The notes below the pieces were generated by a model. That model was not told the origin of the DNA. It searched no databases and saw nothing but the letters and a program-made list of their open reading frames with translations. A stretch of 64,000 bases of DNA from Paguma larvata (lineage: Eukaryota > Chordata > Mammalia > Carnivora > Viverridae). Below, piece after piece: positions 1-12,600 of the stretch. The DNA is taken from contig CM057827.1 in assembly GCA_030068075.1 (NCBI GenBank), positions 69,888,500-69,952,499 on the forward strand. The letters are read 5' to 3'. How positions within the stretch are numbered: position 1 is the first letter of the stretch; every line of letters starts with the position of its first letter. The translations under genes and the position numbers were made by a program.

Positions 1-1700
1 GTTTGTGAGAACGGTGCCATAACCAAGTTTATTACAGAGTACCCTGAAAATACAGGAAGAAGCAACTAGAGAACTGGAAGGAAGTGCTATTGGCCAGAGA
101 CTTCCTCCGGCAAGGGCTGGACCGAGGGGTGGATTCCAGCTTTCAGGACGAGTCACTGACGAGGACTTCCCATCGCCCCATGAAGGCCCCTTTGGGTGAT
201 GCGAGTGAGAGAGGGGTGGGGATTCAGGCAAGGGTAGGGGGGAAGCCCACATGAGGGCCCCACAGGAGCCCAAGCTCAATGGACAAATCAGGATGAGGTG
301 GTTGAGCCCAGGCCTGCCCATTTTCCTTCCTCATCCTGGCTCCTACCCACCCTTTCCTACCCAGAGGCCTTGACACTCTCTCTGAGACATTTCCTGAGGT
401 CCTTCAGCTCCTTGGCCTCCCCATCCCTGGGCAGAGCCCCCACAGTGACCTCAGAAATTACTTCTCTGCAGGCTGCCCCCCATCCCGTCTGGTCCCTGGT
501 CCTCGCCCCCTTGGTTGGTCTACCCCTCCGCAAAGGCCCTCTCCTGGGCCCCTCTGCCTATGCCCTCCCAGGTTCCCCGTCCTTCCACAGTTCCTCCTGC
601 CCCTACGGCCCATCGTCCCCTGCCCTCTCCCCGGGCCCTATGCTGAGTCTTCTCCCTGCCCTTCCATCTCGCAATAAGCTGGCGTCAGTTGCAGCCTCCT
701 CCGTGCCCTGCCCTGGGCAGGGAAGGGCAGATGGGCACAAGCAGGCCTGTAACACAAAGGTCTGGCTCTCAAAGTACTTTCGGTTATCCCCGTGAGACGA
801 TTAGACAACCACAGGGAGACCCAAGGTGGGGACTCAAAGAAGCAGGAGGGGTCAGCGTAGCCAGGCTACCCCCCAGGCCACACGCAACTCTAGTTCCTTT
901 CAGGTTTCACCTTCCTGGGAGTGTTACGACATTCTCATCCCTGCCTTTCTCTGTCTCAGTTCCTGCCTCCAGGTATCCAGGGGCACCCTTGCTCATCTCA
1001 GCTCTGATCCCTCCCTGACATGCCTCAGCCAGCTGCCCCACTCCACACTCAATCCTGGGTGCCCCTGCCCAGGGATGTTCACAGACCTCTGGGGCTTCCT
1101 GTTTGACCAGGCTACCTGGCCCATGTTAAGCTCACGTTGAGCCGCAGAGACAGAATCCGCCCTGAGCGGGGGTTAAGGATGGGAGCAGGCTGGCCCTTCT
1201 CTGGGTGAATGCCACTGCTCTCTGTGCCAAGGTGCCTCAGGGTGCTTAGAAGTGGGCCAGCTTGCTTGGAGTAAGGTCAAGGGGTCCAGAGCCTGCCTGG
1301 ACTTGTGTGCTGGAAGAGCAGAGGAAACTGGAAACTGCTTGTGCTTACCTTGATAATGGGAGAATCTAGGCAAGAAAAGGACCCCCTTTTAGGCCCTTGG
1401 AAACGGAGGAACCCATGAGGAATGTTGGGTAAGAGGCAGAGGGAGGAAGCAGGGCCAGCTTGGTGCAGTTTCTGTTAGCAAGTACAGACACGTATGCACC
1501 TGTCCTCCAGTGAACAGGTCTTGGCTCCCCACTTCTTAAAGAGGTGGTTCCAGAAGAAAACAGCAAAGCCAGAACTCCACAAACAGATGATGCCCAGCAA
1601 CCCCAGAGGGGCTCATGTGGGAGGGAGCAAAGGGGACTCAGCTCTGGACCTTCACAGTCCGTTTAACACAGCTGAGACAGCCAGAGACTTGTGTCATTGT
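1..1700. other. intergenic flank, no gene recognised
   Basis: GC-rich, C/T-heavy single-copy-looking sequence left of RABGGTA. A TTTATT at 28-33 could be a reverse-strand poly(A) signal, but no reverse-strand coding exon lies above it. Open frames here (for example 298-795) have proline/serine-rich, low-complexity translations and no recognisable domain. In human the next gene on this side is DHRS1; none of it was recognised here. Confidence 0.5.
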
Positions 1701-1711
1701 AGGGGCTGAAA

Positions 1712-1842
1712 GAATTCGTGTTTATTGAGCACCAGCTCACCGCTCTGCCTAGGTCTTACTTAATCTTTCCACATCTATCCTATGAGGTCAGTGTTCTCTT
1801 ACATCTTTAGAAACTGAGGCTCAGAAATTTGAGGTACTTGTC
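1712..1842. repeat. MIR-type ancient SINE fragment
   Basis: The text runs from TTTATTGAGCACC through CCTATGAGGTCAG to GAAACTGAGGCTCAGA, which is the usual wording of mammalian MIR elements. Borders are approximate. Confidence 0.65.
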
Positions 1843-1858
1843 CAGATTACAAGTCTTT

Positions 1859-2268
1859 TTTTTTTTTTAAGTTTATTTATTTCAAGAGAGAGGGGGCAGA
1901 AGAGGGGCAGAGAGAAAGAGAGAGAGGGAGAGAGAGAATCCCAAGCAGGGTCCTCACAAGGCTCGAACACGAACCTCAAGATCATGACCTGAGCCAAAGT
2001 CAAGAGTCAGACACTTTGGGGCCCCTGCGTGGTTCAGCTGGTTAGGCGTCCAACTTTTGATTTCAATTCAGGTCATGATCTCACAGTTCGTGAGTTCAAG
2101 CCCCACACCAGGATCCATGCTGACAGTGCAGAGCCTGCTTGGGATTCTCTCCCTCCCTCTTTCTCTGCCACTCCTCCACTCATGCTATCTCTCTCAAAAT
2201 AAATAAGTAAATTTTATTTAAAGAGAGAGAGAGACGCTTAACCAACTGAACCACCCAGGTACCCTGGG
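1859..2268 (-). mobile_element. Felid CAN SINE, reverse orientation, split by a second SINE
   Basis: A reverse-oriented tRNA-Lys SINE starts at the T-run near 1859 and should end with the reverse of its head (CCACCCAGGTACCCT near 2251-2265). It is interrupted at about 2017 and resumes at about 2222. The outer element is bracketed by a 12-bp duplication, TTACAAGTCTTT at 1847-1858 and TTGCAAGTCTTT at 2269-2280, with one mismatch. Confidence 0.85.
2018..2221 (+). mobile_element. Felid CAN SINE inserted inside the element above
   Basis: Forward SINE beginning GGGGCCCCTGCGTGGTTCAG and ending with CTCTCTCAAAATAAATAAG. It lies within the reverse-oriented SINE at 1859-2268 and is therefore the younger of the two. 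Confidence 0.85.
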
Positions 2269-4169
2269 TTGCAAGTCTTTATACCAAGAGTCTGGTTTCA
2301 ACATATGACTCCAGAGTGCGAGCTGTTTCCCCCACATTCCCCTGTCTCCGCTGTTTGGTTTCTTTGGGAGTTGGTTTGGTTTTGGTTTTGGAGGACCTTT
2401 TCTTTTTGGCAAATTGGGCAGATTTGGCGATTGGGCAGAGCGGTGAAAGCATTCCCAAGTTCAGTCAACCCCAAGATGCCCTGGCCAAATTCAGAGTCGC
2501 CCTTCTCTCAGTTTGACCATACTTCCTTCTGCGCCTCTCTGCACCAGCTGTTCTGGTCCCTGAAGTGCCACCTCCTCCCAACTCCAGCCCCATTTCTACC
2601 CGCCAGAAGTTTTTCTCATAAGGCTCATCTCAAGCTCCTAGAAACTTCTACCTTCTTCCATTGCTCCTGCCCTTTCCTGGAGAACCTATGACAATCACTT
2701 GCCTCATGACTAGTATCAGAGCCATAGATGTCCTCATACCATTCCCTAGATAAAGTTGACAATCCCCCCAGGTCAGGTCAGGGGTTGGGTCTTAGACACT
2801 TCACACTTCCTACACACACACACATACACATACACATATTCACAGACTCTTTGAACCCTACAGATAGAACACAACAGCTCCTGGAGTGTCCACACCACCC
2901 AGTGTGTGGCTGAGCTCACAAGTCCGACGGGAGCCACTGGTGAGGGCCCCATCTCCCTACCTGGAGTCAGGTTGACTGGGCCAGCCTACGTGCCCAGCAA
3001 GGTCAGTCCTGCTGCTGTCTAGTATTCCTCAGCACTTGGCTTCGGTCCCACTCACAACACACACCTCAGCCTCCATGCCCCGTGCTCTGGGCTGCCAGCT
3101 GTGAGGACCCTGGGGACCTCTGCTGGGGCACGACCTGTGGAGGCTGGCCAGCCCAAGGCAGGTTCCCTGAATCTTCACTCCAGGACCTCCCTGCCCTCCC
3201 CTCCTCCTCAGAACTCAAACCTGAGTCATGATTGGGTGCACAGGGGGACTGGCATGCAATACTGCTCCTGTCAGCAATTTCAGCAATTCCTTACTTGAAA
3301 TTCTGAAGTCCCACAGTCCTCCCTGTCCATTTCCGGCCCTGTCACTGAGACCTGCCCATGAGGCCTGAAGTGCAGCCATCCCTGACCACCCCTCCCTACC
3401 GTGCCCCGAGCTCCCCCACCCTGGGATCTAAGAACCCTGGCTCCTCTCCTAATCCCTGCCCCACCCCAGTGGGGTTCGGTGTGTTTGCTCTGACCTTCGC
3501 TGCTCACCATTCATTCATTCGCTCATTCATTCTTTCCCAGGACTCCCATCACCACCAACAATTCTATGTCAATACCTTGTTTAATTCTCCTTGGGGCACT
3601 TAGGACTGGCTAAAATCATCTCTTGTATGTATTTGCTTCTACAGGGTTTGTCTCCCAGACTCAAGTATAAGCTCAATGAGAGCAGACTCTTGGCAGTCTT
3701 GGTCACTGCTCTGGGGTAAGCTGTTTGGGGTTCCATGATTATTGCTTGATGATTGGCTGGATTATGTAAATGTTGAGCAACCACTGTGGCACCAGGCTAG
3801 GTGAAAGGACATGCAGTCACACTCTCCTCCTCAGGTAGTTTACAGTGAGAGTGGAAATGGGGGTGCTGCACTCCACAGAATGAGCTAGAATGCAGGCACC
3901 ACAGGCCCCACTGCCGGAGAAGCATAGAGGAGGTGTGCGGCCAGCCCCAAACCAGGGCTCCTGCTGCACACCAACAAGCCCCAGCTCTAAGCGCGCTCCC
4001 CAGGGAAATCTTACCCCCTTCCCCAGATAGGACAGGTTCCCCCACCCATAGGACACACTCAGGACTACACCCATCTCTGTAAGGGCATAACCGTAACCTT
4101 ACACTTGCTTCTGCAGTTATGTGACTGCCTCTCTACACCATTTCCATCATCCAGAAAGTTCTACTGGAC

Positions 4170-4405
4170 GGCCCTCCTCTGGGCCATTAACTCCATGAGG
4201 GTAGGGGCTGTGACTACGTGTGCCCACGTAGAGAAACAGAAGGCTTGGAACAAGGTGAGACTGTGGGCGTCTGGACCAGGAAAGGGTAGATGCACTGGTT
4301 GGGAAATTAATACAGGAGATGAACAAATAGTTCCAGAAAGAAGGTGGTGGGTGGACTTTGGCCCTCCTCTGGGCCTTTAACTCCATGAGGGTAGGGGCTG
4401 TGACT
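4170..4405. repeat. 46-bp direct repeat, two copies 190 bp apart
   Basis: 4170-4215 and 4360-4405 share GCCCTCCTCTGGGCC(A/T)TTAA followed by CTCCATGAGGGTAGGGGCTG and TGACT, with a single mismatch. The wording resembles an L2 3' end, but the two copies are far more alike than old L2 copies normally are. Confidence 0.8.
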
Positions 4406-5974
4406 GTGTTTGCCTCACCACCATGGCCCCCGTGCCTATCACTGTGTCCAGCACAGAGGGCACTCAGTTGCTATCTGTTGAATGAATGAATGGGACAAGA
4501 AAGGGGTAAGGGCTGGATCCCTCCTCAAAGTGATAGCATACAGCAGAGGAGGGTATCTATGGGACTCAAAAAGAAGAAATGAGTCTCTCTCTCCATCGCC
4601 TGGATTTAGGGGTTTATATTGGAAAGGGGTCCAGAGGACACATTCTCTCAGGCATCCAGGGTAGGGGCCCATCAAAGGCAAGTGTCAGGTGTTATTCCAT
4701 AAACCACTGAAGGTAGCAGGTATTGGCACCAGTGTCCATGGGGTTTGTCTGAAGCTAAGGTCGGTCCTGGAACGTGTTTAGGATCTTAGATGTTATCAGG
4801 TGTGCATGGGTCTAGGATGAAACTCAAAGAACAATGAACTTCCTAGCCTCCCTCTTGGAAAGGGAGCACAGCTTCTTTGGTTGACTCAGATGCAAGGGGA
4901 AATAAAGAGCATGAGTAAATAAAACCCTTCTAAATAAAATGGAGTCCCTTCAGCTTCCCTATCTCACTCTGAGCAATTTTAAGGGAATGCTGTCATCTTC
5001 ACCAACCCTGTGCAGCGCGTGGCTCCTGCAAGAAAGGCTCCAGTTCTGGCTCAGGGAGTTTTTCCAGCTTTTCGGCCCTACTTCCTGGTTGCTTTCCCTC
5101 CATCTCTTCCTCCACAAAACACCAACATGAGTCACCACCCACTGTGCCCGGGCTCTATCAGAGGGACTTTCCCTTTGAGGCCCTTCTGTCTTTTGGGCTT
5201 GCCCTCCCTTCTCATCAACTAGCCTGTTCCCTCCTTTCCCTCAGCCCGGAAGCGTGTTATGGGCGTATGGTGGCACTGCTGGCCATTGAGGAATTCTCCC
5301 AGCTTGCCAGGAGCAACTGGGGAGCAGGGAAAAGAGGAAAAAATCCAATCACTAAGACTAAGTGCCCAAGAAATCCCAGGACTCTGGGGGAACGGGCAGT
5401 ATAGAGGATCTTGGGTTTTGAATCATTCTGATCCCCTGGTCCATCCCAAGGACCAGAACCTTTCAGAACTTTGGGATGGGTCCTTGAATGTCCTCTACCA
5501 CATTGTCAAAAAGTGGTTGAACAACACATACTTGATTATCTCCCATGACGGTAAGCTCACAACTCATTCATTCCATCTTCAGAAAGTTTTAATTATTAGA
5601 AAGCCCTTCATTATAATGAGTCTATATCCACTCATTGACTCCCCCCCTCACATTCCTCTCTACTCCCTGTATTTCTAGGAGATGATAACACCCTTCCCCA
5701 TACCAGTGACTGGAGAGTTTAAAGTAGGAAGATCAAAACTGTACACTTTTAGTATATATGGTGTGCTTCATTGACAAGTTTTACAAGAAGAAAAAAGAAA
5801 CATTAGGAGTTAAAGAAAAGAAATTGTAAAACCTTATATATCACCAGATCTAGAAAAAACTCCTCTTGACCTCAATCTGAGTCAGTGTCCCTTCTGTGGG
5901 CCCCTCGGCTGCTATCCTACTTGAGCTTACGTACTGGCATGTCTGTCTCACCCACGACAACCATTCTGTCCAGT

Positions 5975-6165
5975 ACTAGTCACTAGCCCACGTGGCTGTT
6001 TTTAATGGAAGTAAATTAAAATCAAACTAGGTTAAAAATGTGTCTCCTCAGTTACACTAGCCACATTTCAAGTGCTCAGTAGCCACACGGGGCTACCAGT
6101 GACCATACTGGACGGCAGAGACATTGAACATTTCGACGTTGTGCAAAGTTGCGTGGTCTAGCCCA
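5975..6165. repeat. Old interspersed repeat, probably DNA-transposon derived
   Basis: Contains GCCACATTTCAAGTGCTCAG, TAGCCACACGGGGCTACC and ACTGGACGGCAGAGACATTG, a wording found in many mammalian copies. The same family appears in reverse at about 54785-55060. I do not name the family. Confidence 0.55.
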
Positions 6166-6452
6166 GCACTGCACTAAGTCTAGCTCCGGGAAGGCAGAGA
6201 CCTAGTCCTCTGGTCCGGCACTGTATCCCAGCTCTGATAGAAAACAAGTATCAACACATTTCACACACCGCCACTCTCCGCACAAGGTGCAGCACCAGTG
6301 CCAGTACCCACCTCTTTCTTGCTCTCCCTGCCTCCAGACCATGGTTTCTAGCAAAGATTTGACTGGGGCCCCGACCCAGGGCTCATGGTCTCCTTCCTCC
6401 CTCCAAACCATCTCTGATTCATGACTGGCTCAGGGTTCTAGCGGCATTGTAA

Positions 6453-6481
6453 GTGTGTGTGTGTGTGTGTGTGTGTGTGTT
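6453..6481. repeat. (TG)n microsatellite
   Basis: About 14 uninterrupted TG units. Confidence 0.95.
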
Positions 6482-6629
6482 GGGGAGTGGTTGCAGAGAG
6501 ATAATTGGCAGAGGAAAAGGTGGTCAGCCTGAAGAGAACCCGGTTTCCAGCCCTCAAGAAGCTCAAATTTGAGCTTCTAGTAATGCCCACTGCATAGGTG
6601 GGAGCAGCCACCCAGGCTTTGTGTTGAAT

Positions 6630-6760
6630 TCTGGCTGTGTTTCCTCCCAGCTGCATGACCTTGGGCAAGCCTCTTAACCTCTGTGAAACCACTGTATGCA
6701 TTGTTTCCTCATTATAAAATATGGGTAATAATACCAACTTCATACAGGGAGTGATTACAT
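6630..6760. repeat. MIR-type element
   Basis: Carries GCATGACCTTGGGCAAGCC, TCTTAACCTCTGTGAAACC and TCCTCATTATAAAATATGGG, the standard MIR core wording in forward sense. Confidence 0.75.
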
Positions 6761-7384
6761 TCAATAAGATGTCCAGGGGTTCAGTTGGCATTCAATTATT
6801 GCTTATTCTTTTTTTCCATATAGAGGGCAGTAAACTCTCTTCCTTAAAAGTCACTCGTCTCAAAACCCTCAGGCACCTGTGTGGTTCCCACTTATCACAC
6901 ACAGGAAACCAAATATAACTCCTGGCAGCTCCCTTTGCCTTAAAGCAAGAGGCTTGTCATTCATTCCATTGCTCTTATCTCCGAAGGCACCTGTCTCTAC
7001 TGCTATCTGCCAGTCAGCCACATCTGTTCTCTCCCCGCTCATCACGTCACAATGCATGCCTGAAATGCCCTTCCTGCCCTTTCCTTCCTAAACCAGGCCC
7101 TACCTTCTCAGAAGCAGATTCTGTCATGAAACTCACTTCCTCTCTCAAGCCTACTTGATTCAACCTTCCCAGTTTCGAGATTGCTAATCACTAAAAAATA
7201 TTTCATGCCTGCTTCAATCTTCAACCACCCCCTTTCCTCCTCCCTTGGTGACTAGGATTTAAGACTGCACATGACAAATCTGCATCTGTGGGCATCTGTG
7301 TTCCCAGGTGTCTGGTTGCACATGTGAGTGTGTACAGAAGCAAACAAACAAAGGGTTGGTGAGGTGGGAGAGCTGGGCCAGACC
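6761..7384. other. intergenic flank, nothing recognised
   Basis: No exon-like open frame, CpG cluster or well-preserved repeat was seen. Confidence 0.4.
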
Positions 7385-7745
7385 AGACACAGGTCCTATT
7401 TGGCCACTTACTATATAGATGGCCCTTAGCAAGTTACTTTGTCTGAGCCTCAATGTCCTCTATATTTATCATGAAGATTAGAAATAATAATCATAATTTT
7501 ACTACTGTTACTATTTACTGAGCCCTTACTTGGTATAGACACCGTTCTAAGCTAAGCGTTTGCATTAGGTCCTTTGATTTCATCTTCACTTGAACTCTCA
7601 CTGGTAGGTAGTATTTTTTCTATGTTACCACTGAAGAAACTGAGACACAAAGGAAACTCAACACGGAGGGTTACGTACCTTGCCCCAGATCACACAGGTA
7701 ATAAGTGGGCAGACCAAGATCTGCACCTAGGCACCCAAGAGTCCA
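7385..7745. repeat. Two adjacent MIR-type elements
   Basis: First copy at about 7385-7500 (GCAAGTTACTTTGTCTGAGC). Second copy at about 7515-7745, with ACTGAGCCCTTACTTGGTAT, GAAGAAACTGAGACACAAAG and GATCACACAGGTAATAAGTG. Confidence 0.7.
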
Positions 7746-8089
7746 CATTCACAAGTACTGTGCTTACTCCCTCCACATGTAATCCTGTGCGCACGCAAAG
7801 CTCCAGCACAAAGACAACCAAGAAGTGGCATGACTCTTTCCTCAAGTACACAAGGCCAGTAAAGGTGTCTCTTTTCCTCTGTAATTTGTTACAGGGCCTA
7901 GAAAGGCCAGAGTATAGAGTGGGCAATTTGTATACATTTCCAGGACCTGAGAAACATGTGGAAGAAATATAAAGAACTTAGAGCTATACATTCTTAAATG
8001 TGAGCTATGAACACATGCCACATGGACACACACTTCTCACAAATACATCACATATGCTCTCTCATGCATATACACTCACTGGCCATCTC

Positions 8090-8370
8090 GAACCCCGTGA
8101 AGACTCTCCAGGAAACCTTTCTGAACTGGTCCTGGAGCCGCAGAAGGCTTTTAGGCAGAGATTGTGATATAATCAAACCTGCATTTTAGGAAGGTTGATC
8201 CAACAGCACAGAGAATGAACTCATAACGGAGAGGACGGAGTGGAGATGGGGGAACACTGAAAAGACTTTCAACAATCCAGGAAGAAATGAGCTTAAATTC
8301 TAGTGCAGTAGGAATGGAGAGAGTATTTAAGGAAAAGTGGGGCAAGAATAGTGCCATTCACTACATAAAG
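8090..8370. repeat. Copy of an old interspersed repeat family
   Basis: Reads as a decayed member of a common mammalian repeat whose copies also lie at about 37100-37780, 38750-39080 and 62740-62870. Shared phrases are of the type 'gcattttaggaaggttgat', 'ggaatggagagagta' and 'tgccattcact'. I do not name the family. Confidence 0.4.
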
Positions 8371-8450
8371 GCCAAAGTTTAAGAATGAATGGGAGACAAT
8401 GACACCTTTTTACTTTTGGAGTTTCAGGTGTCTCTGGACACCGAAACAAA

Positions 8451-8473
8451 GCAAAACAAAACAAAACAAAACA
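8451..8473. repeat. (AAAAC)n microsatellite
   Basis: Four to five AAAAC units at the end of a CAAAGC run. Confidence 0.85.
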
Positions 8474-9090
8474 ACCAATAGGCTTTTGAGTATGTGTGCA
8501 CATATATATGTTTATTATTACGGCTCACAAGACAACTGGGCTGGAGACACAAGTTTGAGTGTTATCAGCTCCCAGATGGTAATTAAAACCATGAGTGTGG
8601 ATGACTTCACCCAGAGAAAGTGTGAGGCCAGAATATCCGTGGGCCCAGGACAGAGGTCTTCTCCCAGGCAGGAGAAGGCTTGGATTTGTAAATGTTCTCC
8701 CAGGAACAGTGTGTGATGTGAAAGAGGGTGAGGAAAGGGCCCTGGAGATCATCAACACTGAGGGGAGAAGAAGGTGTACAGATGAGAAGATAGGGGCAGA
8801 GGCACAGCAGAAGTCAGGAAAGGGTGTCAAGTGGAAGGAAGTCAGCCACATGAAAGCTTCAGAGATCAGTGGAGATAAGGACAGGAAACTCCACCAGTTG
8901 GATGTGGCAACTAGAAGACGGCCGGTGGCCAGAATGAGGTCAGCAGGATGGCCAGTGCGTGAGTTCCCAGCTGTAGAAGAAACTTATGCAACTAGCCTGC
9001 AGTTCTAGCAGCTGACTGAAACTGCAGGCCCTACCGCTTGCGAGGGCTGTTGCGCATGAGCACTCGTAGGCCTAAATAGTCTAACAACCG
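8474..9090. other. intergenic, upstream of RABGGTA
   Basis: A frame open across 8595-9008 is lysine/arginine-rich with no recognisable domain and is treated as chance. CpG density rises from about 9040 into the RABGGTA promoter. Confidence 0.45.
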
Positions 9091-9560
9091 GGACATAGCC
9101 TTTCTAGAGAACGGGCGCACGCGTCTACTGAGCCCGCCTACTCCGCCGCCGGCCCCTCTCCAGGCCTGCAGAGGGCGCTGCGCCTTGAAGAGACGGGGCG
9201 TGGCGCCGCTCTAGCCTGCGCCCGGACTCGGTGGCAGGCGCCGCAGCTTAGTGTCCCCCACGCCTCCCCTCGGCGCAGGTGGGTCGGCCCGCGGGGGGCG
9301 GGAGTGTCTGGGATCTGTGGGGTGGGCGGGTAGCGGCAGCCTCCAGGCGCGGAGTGGCCCCCATCGCTTAAGTGCCCCGGCTCGGGTCAGGTCCCGGAGG
9401 ATCGGGCTGTGGCAGGGCGGCACGGGTACGAGTCCCAGTCTGGGTGAGCGTTCCTTCAGCACCGGCGCTGCTCTTCCCGGGACCCTTTCACACCCGGGGG
9501 TCTTCTCCCAGGCTCGCGTGCGACTTCCGGGGACTAGCTGGGGGCGGGGCCAGCGGGGGC
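9090..9560 (+). promoter_or_regulatory. RABGGTA: CpG-rich promoter and first non-coding exon of RABGGTA
   Basis: Dense CpG and G/C-box-like GGGGCGGGG words at about 9541-9573. A candidate non-coding first exon ends at 9278, where CGGCGCAG is followed by the donor GTGGGT. The second exon, carrying the start codon, begins after a CAG acceptor near 9591-9600. No TATA box was seen. Confidence 0.7.
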
Positions 9561-9646
9561 GGGGCTCCCATGATTGACACTTTCCCCCCAGGTTTCTCAG
9601 GCTTTCACAGGACCCCCTCCCCTGTCCTGAACCCTGACCCGGCACC

Positions 9647-12600
9647 ATGGTGAGAACTCTGAGCAAAGCCCCTCACCTCTGCATGCCCATGCCCCACGTG
9701 GCTTTGCCTCCGTCGCCCTGTATAAACCTGGGGGCTCCGAAGTGGGGGTTTCGGTGGGTTGGCCCCTGCAAGGCAGCCTGCACCCTCCCAACCCGTCCAT
9801 CCCTGTAGCACGGGCGCCTGAAGGTGAAGACATCCGAAGAGCAGGCGGAGGCCAAAAGGCTAGAGCGGGAGCAGAAGCTGAAGCTATACCAGTCAGCCAC
9901 CCAGACTGTCTTCCAGAAGGTGGGGGCCTCAGAGGTAGCCCCTTTTCCAGGTGGCCTTCTTAGGATAGCACAGAGGCCAAGAGCTGGGCCTTAGAGTTGG
10001 ACTCCCTGGATCCATATGCGGGTTCTGTCACAAGCTGTGATCTTGGGCAAGTTACTGAATCTCTTTTAAGTTTCCGTTAGCTCGTCTGTTAAATGGGGCT
10101 TACTGTGTAAGGTTGCGAAAATTAATTGAGAGAATACACATAAATCCATAAAACGTTCTGCATGCTACCTATTGTATAGAATAGGGTTCACAGAATATTC
10201 AGTAGTTCTGTTTGTTATTTATTTGTTACCTACATATGACCTCTGACCCTGCTACCTGTCTTCTAAGCGCCAGGCTGGTGAGCTGGATGAGTCTGTGCTG
10301 GAACTGACAAGCCAGATTCTGGGAGCCAATCCTGACTTTGCCACCCTCTGGAACTGTCGCCGAGAGGTGCTTCAGCAGTTGGAGGCCCAAAAGTGCGTAG
10401 GAGTTAAGAGCCCCAGGAAGATGGCCCTGGCCCCTGTCTGGGTCCAGAATGGAGGAAGAATTGGGGCAGCCAGGGGCATAGGCAGAGGAGAGTGGAGAGC
10501 TGAGTAGAAAGTCAGGGGTGAGCTGAGGTTGGGTGTTGGAGGGCCCTGAGCCCCATTTCCCTTTGAGCGCAGATCCCCTGAGGAGTTGGCCGCTCTGGTG
10601 AAAACAGAACTGGGCTTCCTGGAGAGTTGCCTTCGGGTGAACCCCAAGTCCTATGGTACCTGGCACCACCGCTGCTGGCTGCTGGGCCGCCTGCCAGAGC
10701 CCAACTGGGCCCGGGAGCTGGAGTTATGTGCCCGCTTCCTGGAGATTGATGAGCGGAACTGTACGTGCCTGCCGATTCTGTCCCACCTCGTGGTACTGGG
10801 AGCCTCAGTGAAGCCCAGAGTTGGGAGGGACGGCCAGGACAGGCCCACCGAGCTGATGGCAGAAGGGATGCTGGAGACAAACGCACGCTCTTTAGAACGC
10901 ATAGCGTTGTTTCTAAGGGCCCCCATGGGAACTCCAGGGATTCTAGCTATGGAGCGCCTGTTACCAACTTCTGAGATGTGCTGTCACCCTTCTTCCTAGT
11001 TCACTGCTGGGACTACCGGCGGTTTGTGGCCGCACAGGCCGCCGTGCCCCCTGCAGAAGAGCTAGCCTTCACTGACAGTCTCATCACCCGAAACTTTTCC
11101 AACTACTCCTCTTGGCATTACCGCTCCTGTCTCTTGCCCCAGCTGCACCCCCAGCCGGACTCTGGACCAAAGGGACGCCTCCCTGAGGATGTGCTACTCA
11201 AAGGTAAGGGTCAGAGGGTGCTGGGGAGGACTGCGGTGACACCTTTCCGGCCCTGGCCTAATCCTGTTCTCGAACCTGCTACTTGGGCTTACTGAGCACC
11301 TACTTTGTGCCTGGCTTCGGGGGTGTATAAGAGTCCACCCCTGGCTACAAGGAACTCAAGTGTCCAGTGGGAAAGATACAGCTGATATGCGTAGCCGCTG
11401 TGTGAGGCCAACAGATAGATGAAACTGAGGGCTGGAGGTACTCCTGGGTGAGTGTGGGATGTTGGGGCAGCCAGGAGCCCACCAGGATCCTGGCCATGGC
11501 CTGTGCCTCCTTGGCCCCTGCAGAGCTGGAGCTGGTACAGAATGCCTTCTTCACTGACCCCAATGATCAGAGTGCCTGGTTCTATCACCGCTGGCTCCTG
11601 GGACGAGGTGAGCAGTGGGGAAAGAGGCTGGGTGTTTAGGGCTCGGAAGGAATGGAAGAGGATTTAAGGAGACCTGAGGTTGTGTCTCCCTCCAGCTGAC
11701 CCCCAGGATGCCCTGCGCTGCCTGCACGTGAGCCGGGATGAGGCGTGTCTGACTGTCTCCTTCTCTCGGCCCCTGCTAGTGAGTCCTGCAGCTTTTGCCG
11801 GAGAGCATCATGGATCTGGGCCTGGTGCTGTTGGGGCTGACGGGTCTCTCTTTGTCCCCTGGGCCAGGTGGGGTCCGGGACAGAGACCTTGCTGCTCATG
11901 GTTGATGAGTCACCCCTGGCTGTGGAGTGGAGGACCCCAGATGGCAGGAACCGGCCCAGCCACGTCTGGGTATCCCAGGATTGGTGGGGCAGAGTGGGGG
12001 AGTGGGGCGGGGCTGGAGTGGGACAGTCAGAAAAGTGATGAGGCTCGAGCATTTCCTTAACCCGGTGCTCCCAGCTCTGTGACTTGCCCGCCGCCTCCCT
12101 CAATGACCAGCTGCCCCAGCATACATTTCGTGTCATTTGGACAGCAGGCGATGCCCACAAGGAGTGTGTGCTTTTAAAAGGTGACACAGCCTCTACGTCT
12201 TTACCGCCTCGAAGCAGTACCCCCATCCCTCTCCTCCTTTCATGGTCGCCCCCTCCTACCACCCATTCTTGCTCTCAGGCCGCCAGGAGGGCTGGTGCCG
12301 GGACTCGGCCACAGATGAGCAGCTCTTCAGGTGATGACAGGGAAGCACACAGACAAGGAGAGGGGGTCTGGACTCCGCAGCGGGAGGCTGGGGGCTCGGG
12401 CAGATGACCTCGGACTGGGTCCTGGGGGTGACCAGCACCCTGAGTGCACACCATCCCGTCCCCCGCCTCGCTCATCCTCAGGTGTGAGCTGTCGGTGGAG
12501 AAGTCCACGGTGCTGCAGTCTGAACTTGAATCCTGTAAGGAGCTGCAGGAGCTGGAGCCGGAGAATAAGTGTGAGGCCCCATTCCCTGAGATCCTGCACC

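Larger units (their letters stand above)
2281..6620. other. intergenic flank with old repeats and simple repeats
   Basis: No gene recognised. It holds a short CA-rich run near 2812-2838, an L2-like tail with ATTCATTCATTCGCTCATTC near 3510-3530, an L2-like 3' end at about 4380-4495 ending in TGAATGAATGAATG, and a 46-bp near-perfect direct repeat (4170-4215 and 4360-4405). Old repeat-like text fills 5400-5720. Confidence 0.5.

Noticed and set aside
1..800. Possible 3' end of a reverse-strand gene (TTTATT at 28-33)
   Set aside because: No reverse-strand coding exon or splice structure follows, and no gene of that orientation is expected between DHRS1 and RABGGTA in human.
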